From the NCBI GenBank assembly GCA_947472635.1, contig CANJDY010000067.1, positions 1 to 10,682 on the forward strand: a DNA stretch of 10,682 nucleotides, written 5' to 3'. The translations under genes were made by a program, and so were the position numbers. Shown here piece by piece: positions 1 through 7,975 of this stretch (its first letter is position 1; every line of letters starts with the position of its first letter). The notes below the pieces were generated by a model. The model was not told the origin of the DNA. It worked only from the letters and a program-made list of their open reading frames with translations, and did no database searches. This DNA is from Chitinophagaceae bacterium. Its GTDB lineage: Bacteria; Bacteroidota; Bacteroidia; Chitinophagales; Chitinophagaceae.

Positions 1-22
1 ATATTTAAAACTTATAAATTAT

Positions 23-352
23 ATGCCGATATATTATTACATATTTTTAGCAGTTGCCTTATTCAGTATCGGAGTAATTGGGGTATTGATACGTCGCAAT
101 GCAATTATTATTTTCATGTGTGTGGAGTTGATGTTGAACGCTGCTAATTTGTTGTTGGTGGCATTTTCAAAAATGCATCACCAGGTAATGGCTAGTACCA
201 ATCCTACTGCAGCAAGTGATGCCCAGGTGTTTGTGTTTTTTATAATGGTAGTAGCTGCAGCTGAAGTAAGTGTGGGGCTTGCTATCATTGTGATGATGTA
301 TAGGAACACCCATTCGGTGGATGTGAATTTTTTAAACAGACTGAAGAACTAA
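23..352 (+). CDS. nuoK: NADH-quinone oxidoreductase subunit K (NuoK)
   Basis: Small membrane subunit of respiratory complex I, in the proton-translocating membrane arm of the inner membrane. The 109-residue product has three hydrophobic helices (about 3-23, 28-48 and 69-92). Two buried glutamates characteristic of the family are visible: E35 in the [10 protein letters not shown] segment and E81 in the [13 protein letters not shown] segment. They correspond to the functional glutamates of E. coli NuoK (E36 and E72, from memory). The spacing between them is about 10 residues longer than in E. coli because the loop after helix 2 (about residues 49-66, [15 protein letters not shown]) is enlarged, which also explains a length of 109 rather than about 100. 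The ATG at 23 gives a normal N-terminus. A nuoJ gene would be expected just upstream, but only 22 bases of that side are present and its end cannot be assigned. Confidence 0.97.
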   Translation: MPIYYYIFLAVALFSIGVIGVLIRRNAIIIFMCVELMLNAANLLLVAFSKMHHQVMASTNPTAASDAQVFVFFIMVVAAAEVSVGLAIIVMMYRNTHSVDVNFLNRLKN

Positions 353-475
353 ATAGGTTTTTCGATGAGGTGAATTTATGAAATGGAAGTTATTATTTAA
401 AAGAAATTTTTATTAATCAATACAACTACTCTTTTAACAGAAGTAGGTAAAATTTCCCTTAGGGATTTGGGGCTT
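353..475 (+). other. nuoK-nuoL intergenic gap with a possible 12-codon leader ORF
   Basis: This 123-base gap is wider than the other gaps within the nuo genes (12 and 45 bases). It contains an ATG at 378 opening a 12-codon ORF (MKWKLLFKRNFY, stop at 414-416). The ORF is preceded by GAGGTGA at 367-373, a 7-base match to the classic Shine-Dalgarno sequence with GAGG about 7 bases from the ATG. The peptide is basic and aromatic and is in a different frame from nuoL. No T-rich terminator follows, so read-through from nuoK into nuoL is expected. The ORF may be a leader peptide, a relic, or chance. Only the sequence arrangement is observed; function is unknown. Confidence 0.3.
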
Positions 476-2374
476 ATGAATAATATATTACAAATAGTTT
501 GGCTGATACCTATTTTACCATTGATTGGTTTTTTCATCAATGGTTTGGGTAGAAATAATTTATCCAAAACCCTTTCCGGGTTAATCGGAACTGGTTTGGT
601 ACTAGCTTCTTTTTTGATCAGTGTGTATGTTTTTTTTAGTGTAAAGAGTGGCAATACTCATGTGGCACATTATTTTGATTTCATTCGTACTAGCTCCTTG
701 AAGGTGGGCTTCGATTTTCAGATTGATCAGCTTTCCTCTCTTTTTTTATTAATTATTACAGGTGTAGGCTTTTTGATTCATGTATATTCTACTTCGTATA
801 TGCATGAAGAACCGTCAAAGGATTTCGCTAAATATTTTTCTTATCTGAATCTTTTCGTCTTTTCAATGTTATTACTGGTGATGGGGGGCAATTACATTAT
901 CATGTTTATCGGATGGGAGGGAGTAGGGTTATGTTCATATCTGTTAATCGGCTTTTGGTTTAAAAATAATGATTTCAATAATGCAGCCAAAAAGGCTTTC
1001 ATTATGAATCGTATTGGTGATCTAGGTTTTCTGTTGGCAGTATTTTGGTTATTGTCAAAACTCGGAACAGCTGATTACCACCAGGTATTTGCTAATGTAG
1101 CTAAATTGTCTGCTGTTGACATTACGGGAATCACGTTGCTATTATTTGTAGGGGCTACTGGTAAAAGTGCTCAAATACCTTTGTATACCTGGTTGCCAGA
1201 TGCGATGGCAGGTCCTACACCAGTGAGTGCCTTGATTCATGCTGCTACAATGGTAACCGCAGGAATTTATATGATTGCACGGAGCAATATTTTATTTACA
1301 ATGGCACCTGCTACACAAGCAGTGGTATCAATCGTGGGGCTGTCAACAGCGCTTATTGCTGCTACCATTGCTGTAAAACAAAATGATATTAAAAAAGTAT
1401 TGGCTTACTCTACCGTTAGCCAGTTGGGATATATGTTTGTAGGATTGGGAGTAGGGGCTTATACAGGCGCTGTATTTCATGTAATGACTCATGCATTTTT
1501 CAAGGCGCTGCTTTTTCTAGGTGCGGGAAGTGTTATTCATGCAATGGGTGGTGAGCAGGATATGCGCAATATGGGAGGATTAAAAAAATACATGGGCATT
1601 ACCCATATAAGTTTTTTACTGGGTTGTTTGGCTATTGCAGGAATGCCGCCTTTTTCGGGTTTCTTTTCTAAGGATGAAATATTGGCTGCTGCATTTGCTC
1701 ATAATCCTATATTGTGGGTAGGCGGTGTTGTGGGTGCCTTGCTAACTGCTTTTTATATGTTTCGTCTGTATGCAATGACATTCCTGGGTAAATTCAGGGG
1801 AACGCACGAACAGGAACATCATTTGCTCGAAAGTCCGGTGGCTATTACCATCCCCTTGGTGGTATTGGCGATATTGGCGGTAGTAGGCGGATGGATTGGA
1901 ATACCGGAAGTGTTGATACATGGAGGCCATCGGCTCGAAGCTTTTCTTGAACCTATTTTTGCCCAAAGTAATTTGATAGCAGTAAAGCATGAATTATCGC
2001 ACGCTACTGAATATTCGCTTATGGGTATATCGGTGGGCGGGGCTTTGATTGCTTTGATAGTTGCTTGGAAAAAGTTTAGCAAATATGAACAATCAGCTTC
2101 ATCGGAAACCGTTATCGGTAAATTAGTAGCCAATAAATGGTATGTTGATGAGTTGTATGATAGAATTGTCGTTCAACCATTGCAGTCATTGGCAACATTT
2201 TTCAATCAGGTAATCGAAAAAAATATCATTGATGGCATGGTCAATGGAGTTGGAAAGGCTGTTCAGTATGGAAGTAGGCAGATTCGCTTACTACAAAGCG
2301 GTCAAGTAGGCACCTATATTTTGTTAATGGTAGTAGGCATGCTAATTTTATTTATTATTCAATTGTTTTTATAA
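476..2374 (+). CDS. nuoL: NADH-quinone oxidoreductase subunit L (NuoL)
   Basis: Largest antiporter-like subunit of complex I, at the distal end of the membrane arm, taking part in proton pumping. The 632-residue protein is almost entirely transmembrane. Family motifs include GWEGVGLCSYLLIGFW (E148), GATGKSAQIPLYTWLPDAM (K230), the HAATMVTAG helix, and PPFSGFFSKDEIL (K399). These are the glutamate and lysines expected in the proton channel. The C-terminal part (about 500-632) fits the long lateral amphipathic helix plus final anchor helix typical of NuoL (KWYVDELYDRIVVQPL and the terminal hydrophobic stretch). I chose the ATG at 476; a TTG at 467 in the same frame would add three residues but has no supporting signal. 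Length is close to E. coli NuoL (about 613), slightly longer. The gene is followed 12 bases later by nuoM, so co-transcription is clear. Confidence 0.97.
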   Translation: MNNILQIVWLIPILPLIGFFINGLGRNNLSKTLSGLIGTGLVLASFLISVYVFFSVKSGNTHVAHYFDFIRTSSLKVGFDFQIDQLSSLFLLIITGVGFLIHVYSTSYMHEEPSKDFAKYFSYLNLFVFSMLLLVMGGNYIIMFIGWEGVGLCSYLLIGFWFKNNDFNNAAKKAFIMNRIGDLGFLLAVFWLLSKLGTADYHQVFANVAKLSAVDITGITLLLFVGATGKSAQIPLYTWLPDAMAGPTPVSALIHAATMVTAGIYMIARSNILFTMAPATQAVVSIVGLSTALIAATIAVKQNDIKKVLAYSTVSQLGYMFVGLGVGAYTGAVFHVMTHAFFKALLFLGAGSVIHAMGGEQDMRNMGGLKKYMGITHISFLLGCLAIAGMPPFSGFFSKDEILAAAFAHNPILWVGGVVGALLTAFYMFRLYAMTFLGKFRGTHEQEHHLLESPVAITIPLVVLAILAVVGGWIGIPEVLIHGGHRLEAFLEPIFAQSNLIAVKHELSHATEYSLMGISVGGALIALIVAWKKFSKYEQSASSETVIGKLVANKWYVDELYDRIVVQPLQSLATFFNQVIEKNIIDGMVNGVGKAVQYGSRQIRLLQSGQVGTYILLMVVGMLILFIIQLFL

Positions 2375-2386
2375 AATATATTCCTG

Positions 2387-3865
2387 ATGTTTGGTAACGA
2401 CATAACAATCCCTCATTTATTGATTTTCTTTCCCTTGGTGGCGGGATTAATTACTTTTTTTATAAGAAAGGAATCTGCTGTGAAGGCATGGAGTTTACTA
2501 TCTGTTATCCTAACATTGATCATTTCCATTGCCAGTCTCTATTATCGAAATGACAGAGCATTGAGTGGCTTGACTTTCAATTACCAATGGCTGAAATACA
2601 TGGGCGCTAGTTTTTCAGTGAGCTTGGATGGAATGAGCAGGTTGCTGACTTTTTTAACTGCATTTTCTTTTCCAGTTATTTTTATTGCTTCGTACCGACA
2701 GGTTTATAAAAATGCAAAAGTTTTTTATGGATTGTTATTGCTCGCACAAGCAGGTTTGATGGGCGTATTTCTTTCATCAGATGCATTACTGTTTTATTTC
2801 TTTTGGGAGCTGGCTTTAATTCCGATTTATTTTTTATGTAGTTATTGGGGTGGTGAAAAAAGAATCGCTGCCACCTTTAAATTTTTCATTTATACTTTTA
2901 CAGGGTCTCTGTTACTGCTCGTGGGTATCATATATGTGTACCTACAAACTGGGGGTACACCCTTTTCGGAGCATAGTTTTTCTTTACAAGCTTTTCATGC
3001 TGCAATTTTAAGTCCGGCTCAACAAAATTTTTTATTCTGGTTGTTCTTTATTGCATTTGCAGTTAAGATGCCCATCTTTCCTTTTCATACCTGGCAGCCG
3101 GATACCTACGAACAAGCGCCTACCTCTGTAACCATGGTTTTAAGTGGAGTGATGGTAAAGATGGGGGTGTTTGGACTGATACGCTGGCTCTTGCCTATTT
3201 TTCCATTAGCAGTTGCGAAATTTGATAACGTAGTGATTGGTTTATCGGTAATCGGAATGATTTATGCAAGCTTGATTGCAATCAAGCAGGATGACCTGAA
3301 AAGATTGGTTGCCTATTCTTCCATTGCCCATATTGGGTTAATGTGTGCGGCTATTTTTTCTATGCAATCCATCGCAATTGAAGGAGTAATGATACAAATG
3401 TTTAGTCATGGTATTAATATTATAGGATGGTGGATTGTAATTGAATTGATAGAAAGGCAACTGGGTACCAGAAAGATTTCACAACTGGGCGGCTTGGCAC
3501 ATAAAGCACCTGTATTAACTATTTTACTGGTGATAATTTCTTTTGCAAATATCGCGTTGCCGCTTACGAATGCATTTGTGGGTGAGTTGATGATGTTTGG
3601 TGGATTATTTAGATTCAATATTTGGTATACTGCAGTAGCCGGTATAAGTATTGTTTTAGCAGCGGTATATACATTGAATATGGTACAAAAGGTTTTTTAC
3701 GGGCAAACCAATTCCATTACAGAAAATATGAAAGAAATTTCATTGAGTGAAAAAGCAGTATTAATTGTATTAGTAGGGATGATTTTTATTGCGGGAGTTT
3801 ACCCACAGCCATTTTTTGATTTAACAAAAGATACAGTAGCAGCCATTACAACAAGGTTTAAATAA
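2387..3865 (+). CDS. nuoM: NADH-quinone oxidoreductase subunit M (NuoM)
   Basis: Second antiporter-like proton-translocating subunit of the complex I membrane arm. The 492-residue polytopic protein shows the family residues in the expected order: E141 in FFWELALIPIYFL, K227 in AVKMPIFPFHTWQPD, K258 in GVMVKMGVFGL, and E400 in LPLTNAFVGELMMF. They line up at a nearly constant offset with E. coli E144, K234, K265 and E407 (numbers from memory). The last position is glutamate, which distinguishes NuoM from NuoL and NuoN, where it is lysine. The SSIAHIGLM segment of the central discontinuous helix region is also present. The substrate-side motif reads HTWQPDTYEQAPT rather than the proteobacterial HTWLPDAHTEAPT. 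The gene starts 12 bases after nuoL and is followed by nuoN after 45 bases, within the nuo operon. Confidence 0.97.
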   Translation: MFGNDITIPHLLIFFPLVAGLITFFIRKESAVKAWSLLSVILTLIISIASLYYRNDRALSGLTFNYQWLKYMGASFSVSLDGMSRLLTFLTAFSFPVIFIASYRQVYKNAKVFYGLLLLAQAGLMGVFLSSDALLFYFFWELALIPIYFLCSYWGGEKRIAATFKFFIYTFTGSLLLLVGIIYVYLQTGGTPFSEHSFSLQAFHAAILSPAQQNFLFWLFFIAFAVKMPIFPFHTWQPDTYEQAPTSVTMVLSGVMVKMGVFGLIRWLLPIFPLAVAKFDNVVIGLSVIGMIYASLIAIKQDDLKRLVAYSSIAHIGLMCAAIFSMQSIAIEGVMIQMFSHGINIIGWWIVIELIERQLGTRKISQLGGLAHKAPVLTILLVIISFANIALPLTNAFVGELMMFGGLFRFNIWYTAVAGISIVLAAVYTLNMVQKVFYGQTNSITENMKEISLSEKAVLIVLVGMIFIAGVYPQPFFDLTKDTVAAITTRFK

Positions 3866-3883
3866 TCGTAATCTTAAATTATT

Positions 3884-3902
3884 CCGCCGAAGCGGGAGGG
3901 GG
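3884..3902 (+). promoter_or_regulatory. GC-rich hairpin and strong Shine-Dalgarno site upstream of nuoN
   Basis: Sixteen of 19 bases are G or C in an otherwise AT-rich gap. CCGC (3884-3887), loop CGAA, GCGG (3892-3895) form a compact hairpin, extendable by a T-G and a T-A pair at 3882-3883/3896-3897. Its 3' arm runs into a full GGAGG (3895-3899), part of a longer GGGAGGGGG run, 11 bases before the nuoN ATG at 3911. The other main genes in this window have no comparable Shine-Dalgarno site, as is usual for this phylum. The arrangement could tune nuoN translation; that is inference. Confidence 0.5.
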
Positions 3903-3910
3903 AAGAAAAT

Positions 3911-5320
3911 ATGAATGCAATTTTATTAACAGCAGTCTGGGGTATTATCATGATGTTTGGAGGTGTATTCTTCAAAAGCAAAGCAACGCCTAAATATTGG
4001 GCTATTGCAGGTTTGGCATTGATTATCCTATCGAATTTCCTTGAACTGAAATCGGGCGAATCGTTTTTTGCCATAGACAGTAAGTCCATGCTATCTTTCA
4101 ATAGCTTTAATTTAACTTTTATAATGGTTGCCCTAGTCAGTACGTTGTTATTCTTTTTGCTAAGTGGCAGCGATATCGAAAAGGTGGGTGACAGTGTTTC
4201 AGAATATTTCGCGTTGATATTTTTTGTTTTGTGCGGGGTTTGTCTTTCTGCTACCTACAATACCTTACTAATTTTATTTTTGGGAATTGAAATCATGTCT
4301 ATCCCTCTTTATATTTTAACTGGATCGGATAAGCGAAATTTAAAAAGCAATGAAGCCGCATTGAAATATTTTTTGATGGGGGCATTTTCAACTGGCATTA
4401 TGTTGATGGGGATTGCTTTTGTTTATGGTGGAAATAGCGAAGGGTCTTTTTTTATAAACAACATCAATATTGGCGAAGGAAAGATGCCTGTATTGATTGC
4501 TATTGGGATGGTATTTATGCTGATTGCCTTATCATTTAAAGTGTCGGCAGCTCCTTTTCATTTTTGGACACCTGATGTTTATGAGGGAGCTCCTACGGTT
4601 TTCACTTCTTTTATGGCCACCATCGTAAAAATTGCCGGATTTATGGCTTTTATTCGTTTATTCGAAAACTCTTTTGGAAAGGTTCACGGGCAGTGGCAAC
4701 TATTGATAGCGGTAATTACCGCGGCAACCTTATTCATAGGCAACCTAACGGCAGTTTTTCAGCAGAGTGTTAAAAGAATGCTGGCCTATTCAAGTATTGC
4801 CCAGGCTGGTTTTATGTTATTGGCCGTTTTTGCCATCAATGATACGGCAAAGGAAGGACTAGTTTTATATTCTGCTGCCTATAGTTTGGCTACGATTGGG
4901 CTTTTTGCGATATTGATAAAGATGTATGACTACACCATTGATGGATTTAATGGCTTAGCTAAAAATGAACCTGTGTTGGCAGTAACGGCCACCATATTTT
5001 TGTTGTCTTTAACTGGTATTCCGCTAACCGCAGGGTTTCAAAGCAAATTTTTAATGTTGATAGCGGCCCTTCGAGATGGACACCAGCATTGGCTGGTATT
5101 GTGGGCCGTACTTTGTGCTGCAGTTAGTGCCTATTATTATTTTAAAATTATTCAGGCAATGTTTTTCAAGGAAGCTAGCCAGGATGTAACAGATCATGGG
5201 TCAATCGCTTCAGGTTCAACTATTACGGTTGCTTTTAAGCTGTTATTAGTGATTACTGCCCTTTTAATAATCGTGTTGGGGATATTTCCTTCGCTACTTA
5301 CCGAGTGGTTGCATTATTAA
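3911..5320 (+). CDS. nuoN: NADH-quinone oxidoreductase subunit N (NuoN)
   Basis: Third antiporter-like proton-translocating subunit of complex I and the last nuo gene here. The 469-residue polytopic protein carries E127 in LGIEIMSIPLYIL, K210 in SFKVSAAPFHFWTPDVYEGAPT, K240 in MATIVKIAGFMAF and K379 in PLTAGFQSKFLML. These match the glutamate and lysines of the NuoN channel (E. coli E133, K217, K247 and K395, from memory). VKRMLAYSSIAQAGFML is the conserved central helix region. Length is close to E. coli NuoN (about 485). The ATG at 3911 is supported by a GGAGG ribosome binding site 11 bases upstream. The gene ends the operon in the usual K-L-M-N order, and an unrelated transporter gene follows after 209 bases. 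Confidence 0.97.
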   Translation: MNAILLTAVWGIIMMFGGVFFKSKATPKYWAIAGLALIILSNFLELKSGESFFAIDSKSMLSFNSFNLTFIMVALVSTLLFFLLSGSDIEKVGDSVSEYFALIFFVLCGVCLSATYNTLLILFLGIEIMSIPLYILTGSDKRNLKSNEAALKYFLMGAFSTGIMLMGIAFVYGGNSEGSFFINNINIGEGKMPVLIAIGMVFMLIALSFKVSAAPFHFWTPDVYEGAPTVFTSFMATIVKIAGFMAFIRLFENSFGKVHGQWQLLIAVITAATLFIGNLTAVFQQSVKRMLAYSSIAQAGFMLLAVFAINDTAKEGLVLYSAAYSLATIGLFAILIKMYDYTIDGFNGLAKNEPVLAVTATIFLLSLTGIPLTAGFQSKFLMLIAALRDGHQHWLVLWAVLCAAVSAYYYFKIIQAMFFKEASQDVTDHGSIASGSTITVAFKLLLVITALLIIVLGIFPSLLTEWLHY

Positions 5321-5529
5321 TTTTATTACCCTAGTTTGGAAGTAGTCAAGTAGCATACTGCTTGTGGTGAATTTACTGCGATAGCTTTATTGTTGATATC
5401 TTATATTTTTTTTAAGATTTGCCTGTCTTTTGTAAAGATTAGGCAGACGGTATATTTTTATTACCGCTTATAATCTTTTTTGGATGTTTATCGTATTTCG
5501 GAATTAACTTTATTGCGAATAAACTTTTC
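5321..5529 (+). other. Intergenic gap after nuoN with small hairpins
   Basis: No gene is seen here. Three small inverted repeats occur. The first is CAAGTAG/CTGCTTG at 5347-5364 (7 pairs including one T-G, 4-base loop). The second is TGCCT-G-TCTTT / AAAGA-TT-AGGCA at 5420-5445 (10 pairs with a small internal loop and a TGT loop). The third is CGGTA/TACCG at 5448-5466 with a 9-base AT loop. None is followed by a clean T tract, though the third carries TTTTT in its loop. They may be where nuo transcripts end or are trimmed, but a canonical terminator is not evident. Confidence 0.3.
5479..5512 (+). promoter_or_regulatory. Candidate Bacteroidota-type promoter for the ABC permease gene
   Basis: TTTG at 5479-5482, a 22-base spacer, then TAACTTTA at 5505-5512 match the phylum consensus TTTG / TAnnTTTG except for the final base. 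The spacing equals that of the better mnmE promoter. The start codon is at 5530, giving a leader of roughly 10-15 bases. A second candidate is TTTG at 5429-5432 with TATATTTT at 5451-5458 (18-base spacer). In AT-rich DNA such matches arise easily, so confidence is low. Confidence 0.3.
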
Positions 5530-6813
5530 ATGAAGACAGCCGACTCTATTGCACTTTCATACAATACCATTAAAAGCAATCGTTTACGAACTGCTATCAC
5601 AGTAATTATTATTGCTTTGGGCATAATGGCATTGATAGCAATTATTACAGCAGTGGAAGCGGTCAATCAGAGTCTTACCAAAAGCTTTTCCACCATGGGA
5701 GCTAATGCATTCAGTATTCGTTTCAAGGAGCGCACTATGCAGTTTGGAGGAGGTCCCAATCGCCAGCAGGCAAAAAAATCATCCCGAAAATCGTTGGTCA
5801 CTAAAAAGTCTAATGAAGGAAAAGTAATCACTTTTGATGAAGCGAGGGCATTCAAAGAAAGGTATTCTTTTCCTGCAATGGTGGGTATTGCTTTATCTGG
5901 TCCTGCGGGAGTCATCGTTAATACTGACTCCAAAAAAACGAATCCAGATATCAGGGTTCAGGGCGGAGACGAAAATTATTTGCAACTCAATGGATACGAA
6001 TTATCAGCTGGCAGAGATTTTAATGAGGTCGATGTTGAAACGGGAAGGAGTGTATGCGTAATTGGAAATGTGATTGCGCTAAAGTTGTTTGGCGAAAATA
6101 CACAACGTGCCCTTGATAAAATTATCAATGTTGCCAATACAAAGTACCGGATCATAGGTGTTTTGAAAGATAAGGGCAGTAGTGCATTTATGAATTCTGA
6201 CAAAGTGGTGATTACCACTTATAATAATATCCGTAGAATGTATGGTTCTGAAGCGAAGTCCTATAATATTGCAGTGATGGTGAGTGATCTAAAAATGATG
6301 GAAGTGGCTGTAGGAGAGGCAAAAGGGGCTTTCAGGCCTATTCGTAAATTAGATATCAAGGAAGATGACAATTTCTATATTGACAAGAGCGATAGCATTG
6401 CACAATCACTGATGAAAAACCTAGGATTTTTAAAATATGCCACCTTGGCCATTGCCCTAATTACCCTAATCGGGGCAGCCATCGGTTTAATGAATATCAT
6501 GCTGGTAGCGGTGAATGAGCGAACCAAGGAAATCGGGCTAATCAAGTCTTTGGGGGGCAAAGCTGCTGAAGTAAGGGCTCAATTCCTATGGGAATCCATT
6601 TTAATCAGCCTTATGGGTGCCTTTGTTGGGATTATATCGGGTATTTTGTTTGGAAATATTGTAGCCGTATTGCTAAAAACAGGTTTTGTAATCCCCTGGC
6701 TATGGATTGGCATAGGGGTGCTGGTTTGTTCTTTGGTAGGCCTCTTAGCAGGTCTCTACCCTGCTTATAAAGCTGCCAAACTCGACCCTATAGTGGCTTT
6801 GCGCTATGAATAA
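5530..6813 (+). CDS. MacB/FtsX-family ABC transporter permease
   Basis: Inner-membrane permease of the type VII (MacB-like) ABC superfamily. The 427-residue protein has the family layout: one N-terminal helix (about 21-43) preceded by a cytoplasmic [13 protein letters not shown] segment, a periplasmic MacB-type core domain (about 45-290), then three C-terminal helices (about 302-328, 354-382 and 388-411) forming the FtsX domain. Diagnostic sequences are [23 protein letters not shown] just after the second helix and the terminal [18 protein letters not shown]. The family couples ATP hydrolysis by a separate MacB/LolD-type ATPase to mechanical work on periplasmic partners or substrates such as lipoproteins, peptides or toxic compounds. 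No ATPase or membrane-fusion gene is in the window, so the substrate cannot be named. Residues 66-98 form a Lys/Arg/Gly-rich periplasmic insertion ([17 protein letters not shown]). The ATG at 5530 gives the normal start. Confidence 0.92.
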   Translation: MKTADSIALSYNTIKSNRLRTAITVIIIALGIMALIAIITAVEAVNQSLTKSFSTMGANAFSIRFKERTMQFGGGPNRQQAKKSSRKSLVTKKSNEGKVITFDEARAFKERYSFPAMVGIALSGPAGVIVNTDSKKTNPDIRVQGGDENYLQLNGYELSAGRDFNEVDVETGRSVCVIGNVIALKLFGENTQRALDKIINVANTKYRIIGVLKDKGSSAFMNSDKVVITTYNNIRRMYGSEAKSYNIAVMVSDLKMMEVAVGEAKGAFRPIRKLDIKEDDNFYIDKSDSIAQSLMKNLGFLKYATLAIALITLIGAAIGLMNIMLVAVNERTKEIGLIKSLGGKAAEVRAQFLWESILISLMGAFVGIISGILFGNIVAVLLKTGFVIPWLWIGIGVLVCSLVGLLAGLYPAYKAAKLDPIVALRYE

Positions 6814-6836
6814 GCATCTCCAAAATGCTCCTTTTT
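6812..6836 (+). terminator. Weak candidate terminator after the ABC permease
   Basis: AGCAT (6813-6817) and ATGCT (6825-6829) form a 5-pair stem overlapping the stop codon, followed by CC and a run of five T (6832-6836). An alternative pairing is CCAAAA (6820-6825) with TTTTGG (6833-6838). Position and T run suit a terminator, but the stem is short and AT-rich. Confidence 0.3.
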
Positions 6837-6838
6837 GG

Positions 6839-7060
6839 TTATCCGACTGTTAATATTTTTTTAATATCACCCATTATTATTAATAAAGTCTTATTTTTTT
6901 TACCCGAAGTTGTTTCATTCAATTATTTTATTAACTTGTGCCTCACTAAAAATATTTCTATTTATCATTTGATGGTAGGAATTGTTTTTTTGATTAGCAT
7001 TGTAAAACGAAATTTTTTTTCAAACCACTATTCACTTTAACACACAAAAAATCGAACGTT
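6839..7060 (+). other. AT-rich intergenic region upstream of exbB
   Basis: No convincing gene is present. The stretch is very AT-rich with several T runs. A 71-codon open frame at 6825-7040 encodes a hydrophobic low-complexity peptide typical of AT-rich noncoding DNA and is not called. The region most likely holds the exbB promoter and leader; the last 15 bases before the ATG are A-rich with no Shine-Dalgarno site. Confidence 0.5.
6968..7002 (+). promoter_or_regulatory. Candidate Bacteroidota-type promoter for exbB-exbD-exbD-tonB
   Basis: TTTG at 6968-6971 and TAGCATTG at 6995-7002, a 7 of 8 match to TAnnTTTG, are separated by 23 bases, at the upper end of the accepted range. Initiation would give a leader of about 50 bases before the exbB ATG at 7061. 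The match is imperfect and the region is AT-rich, so this remains tentative. Confidence 0.3.
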
Positions 7061-7918
7061 ATGGCAGAAACAAAATCAACTGCAAATGTAAAACCATCTA
7101 CATCAGTCCAAGTAAATAAGTCAAGTAATGCTATATCATGGATCGCTCCATTGGTTTGTATCATCGTTGGATATGCTTTCTGGAGATTTATCTTAGGAGA
7201 TGCATCTGGCTTTTCAAAACCAGGTTCTGGCGCATTTTGGCCATCGCATGAAGGTCCAAAAAGTGCATTGAATAAAATGTACTTGGGTGGAATCATTGTA
7301 CCGGTTTTAATCGGTTGTCTTTTAACCGTTATTACTTTTGTAATCGAAAGAATGTTAACCATCAAGAAAGCTACTGGCACAGGAAGCAACGCAGACTTCG
7401 TTCGTAAAGTGCAATATCACCTTGCCAACAAAAATGTGGATGCAGCATTGTCTGAGTGTGACAAACAAAAAGGATCTGTAGGAAATGTAATGAAAGCAGG
7501 ATTGCATCGTTATAAAGACATGATTAGTAACACAGAATTGTCAACCGATCAAAAAGTAATGGCAATACAAAAGGAAGTAGAAGAAGCTACTTCTTTGGAA
7601 TTACCTATGTTAGAAAAAAACCTGGTATTTTTATCAACCCTTGCTTCTGTTGCAACCTTAATTGGATTGTTAGGTACGGTGGTAGGTATGATTAAAGCGT
7701 TCTCTGCATTAGGGGAAGATTCAGGTGGTGGTGCTGCAGCAACCCAGTTGTCTGTTGGTATTTCTGAAGCCTTGTATAATACGGCTTTGGGTATTGGTAC
7801 CTCTGCATTGGCCATTATATTTTATAACGTGTTCACTACCCGTATTGATGGAATTACCTACGGTATTGATGAATCCGGTTTTACATTAACGCAAAGTTTT
7901 GGATCACTGTACAAGTAA
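7061..7918 (+). CDS. exbB: ExbB/TolQ/MotA-family proton channel protein (ExbB)
   Basis: Inner-membrane motor subunit that, with ExbD, uses the proton gradient to energise TonB. The 285-residue protein has four predicted helices (about 24-45, 74-97, 188-212 and 236-258). The last two carry the MotA/TolQ/ExbB signature GLLGTVVGMIKAF (T206) and ISEALYNTALGIGTSALAI (E236, T241). These fit the pore residues T148, E176 and T181 of E. coli ExbB, with E to T spacing conserved. The cytoplasmic domain lies between the second and third helices (about 98-187). The extra N-terminal helix and the roughly 28-residue loop after it (GDASGFSKPGSGAFWPSHEG) make it longer than E. coli ExbB (about 244). The start at 7061 is well placed, with no upstream alternative. 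It is the first gene of a four-gene operon; exbD1 begins 57 bases downstream. Confidence 0.95.
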   Translation: MAETKSTANVKPSTSVQVNKSSNAISWIAPLVCIIVGYAFWRFILGDASGFSKPGSGAFWPSHEGPKSALNKMYLGGIIVPVLIGCLLTVITFVIERMLTIKKATGTGSNADFVRKVQYHLANKNVDAALSECDKQKGSVGNVMKAGLHRYKDMISNTELSTDQKVMAIQKEVEEATSLELPMLEKNLVFLSTLASVATLIGLLGTVVGMIKAFSALGEDSGGGAAATQLSVGISEALYNTALGIGTSALAIIFYNVFTTRIDGITYGIDESGFTLTQSFGSLYK

Positions 7919-7975
7919 TTGTATAGAATTTTCAATCGCTTGCATCAAACAGTAAAACAATAAAATCTTTTTAAA

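Noticed and set aside
467..475. TTG start for nuoL, nine bases upstream of the ATG
   Set aside because: It adds only three residues, has no ribosome binding site, and the ATG at 476 gives a standard NuoL N-terminus with K399 at the same number as in E. coli.
3406..3618. Antisense frame inside nuoM
   Set aside because: It lies opposite the conserved NuoM C-terminal helices and has no family resemblance.
5834..6061. 75-codon plus-strand frame inside the ABC permease gene
   Set aside because: It is an out-of-frame overlap fully inside a well-supported gene, with no recognisable domain.
6825..7040. 71-codon open frame between the ABC permease and exbB
   Set aside because: The product is rich in Ile, Phe, Leu and Asn as expected from random AT-rich DNA, it starts in a candidate terminator stem, has no ribosome binding site, and covers the likely exbB promoter.
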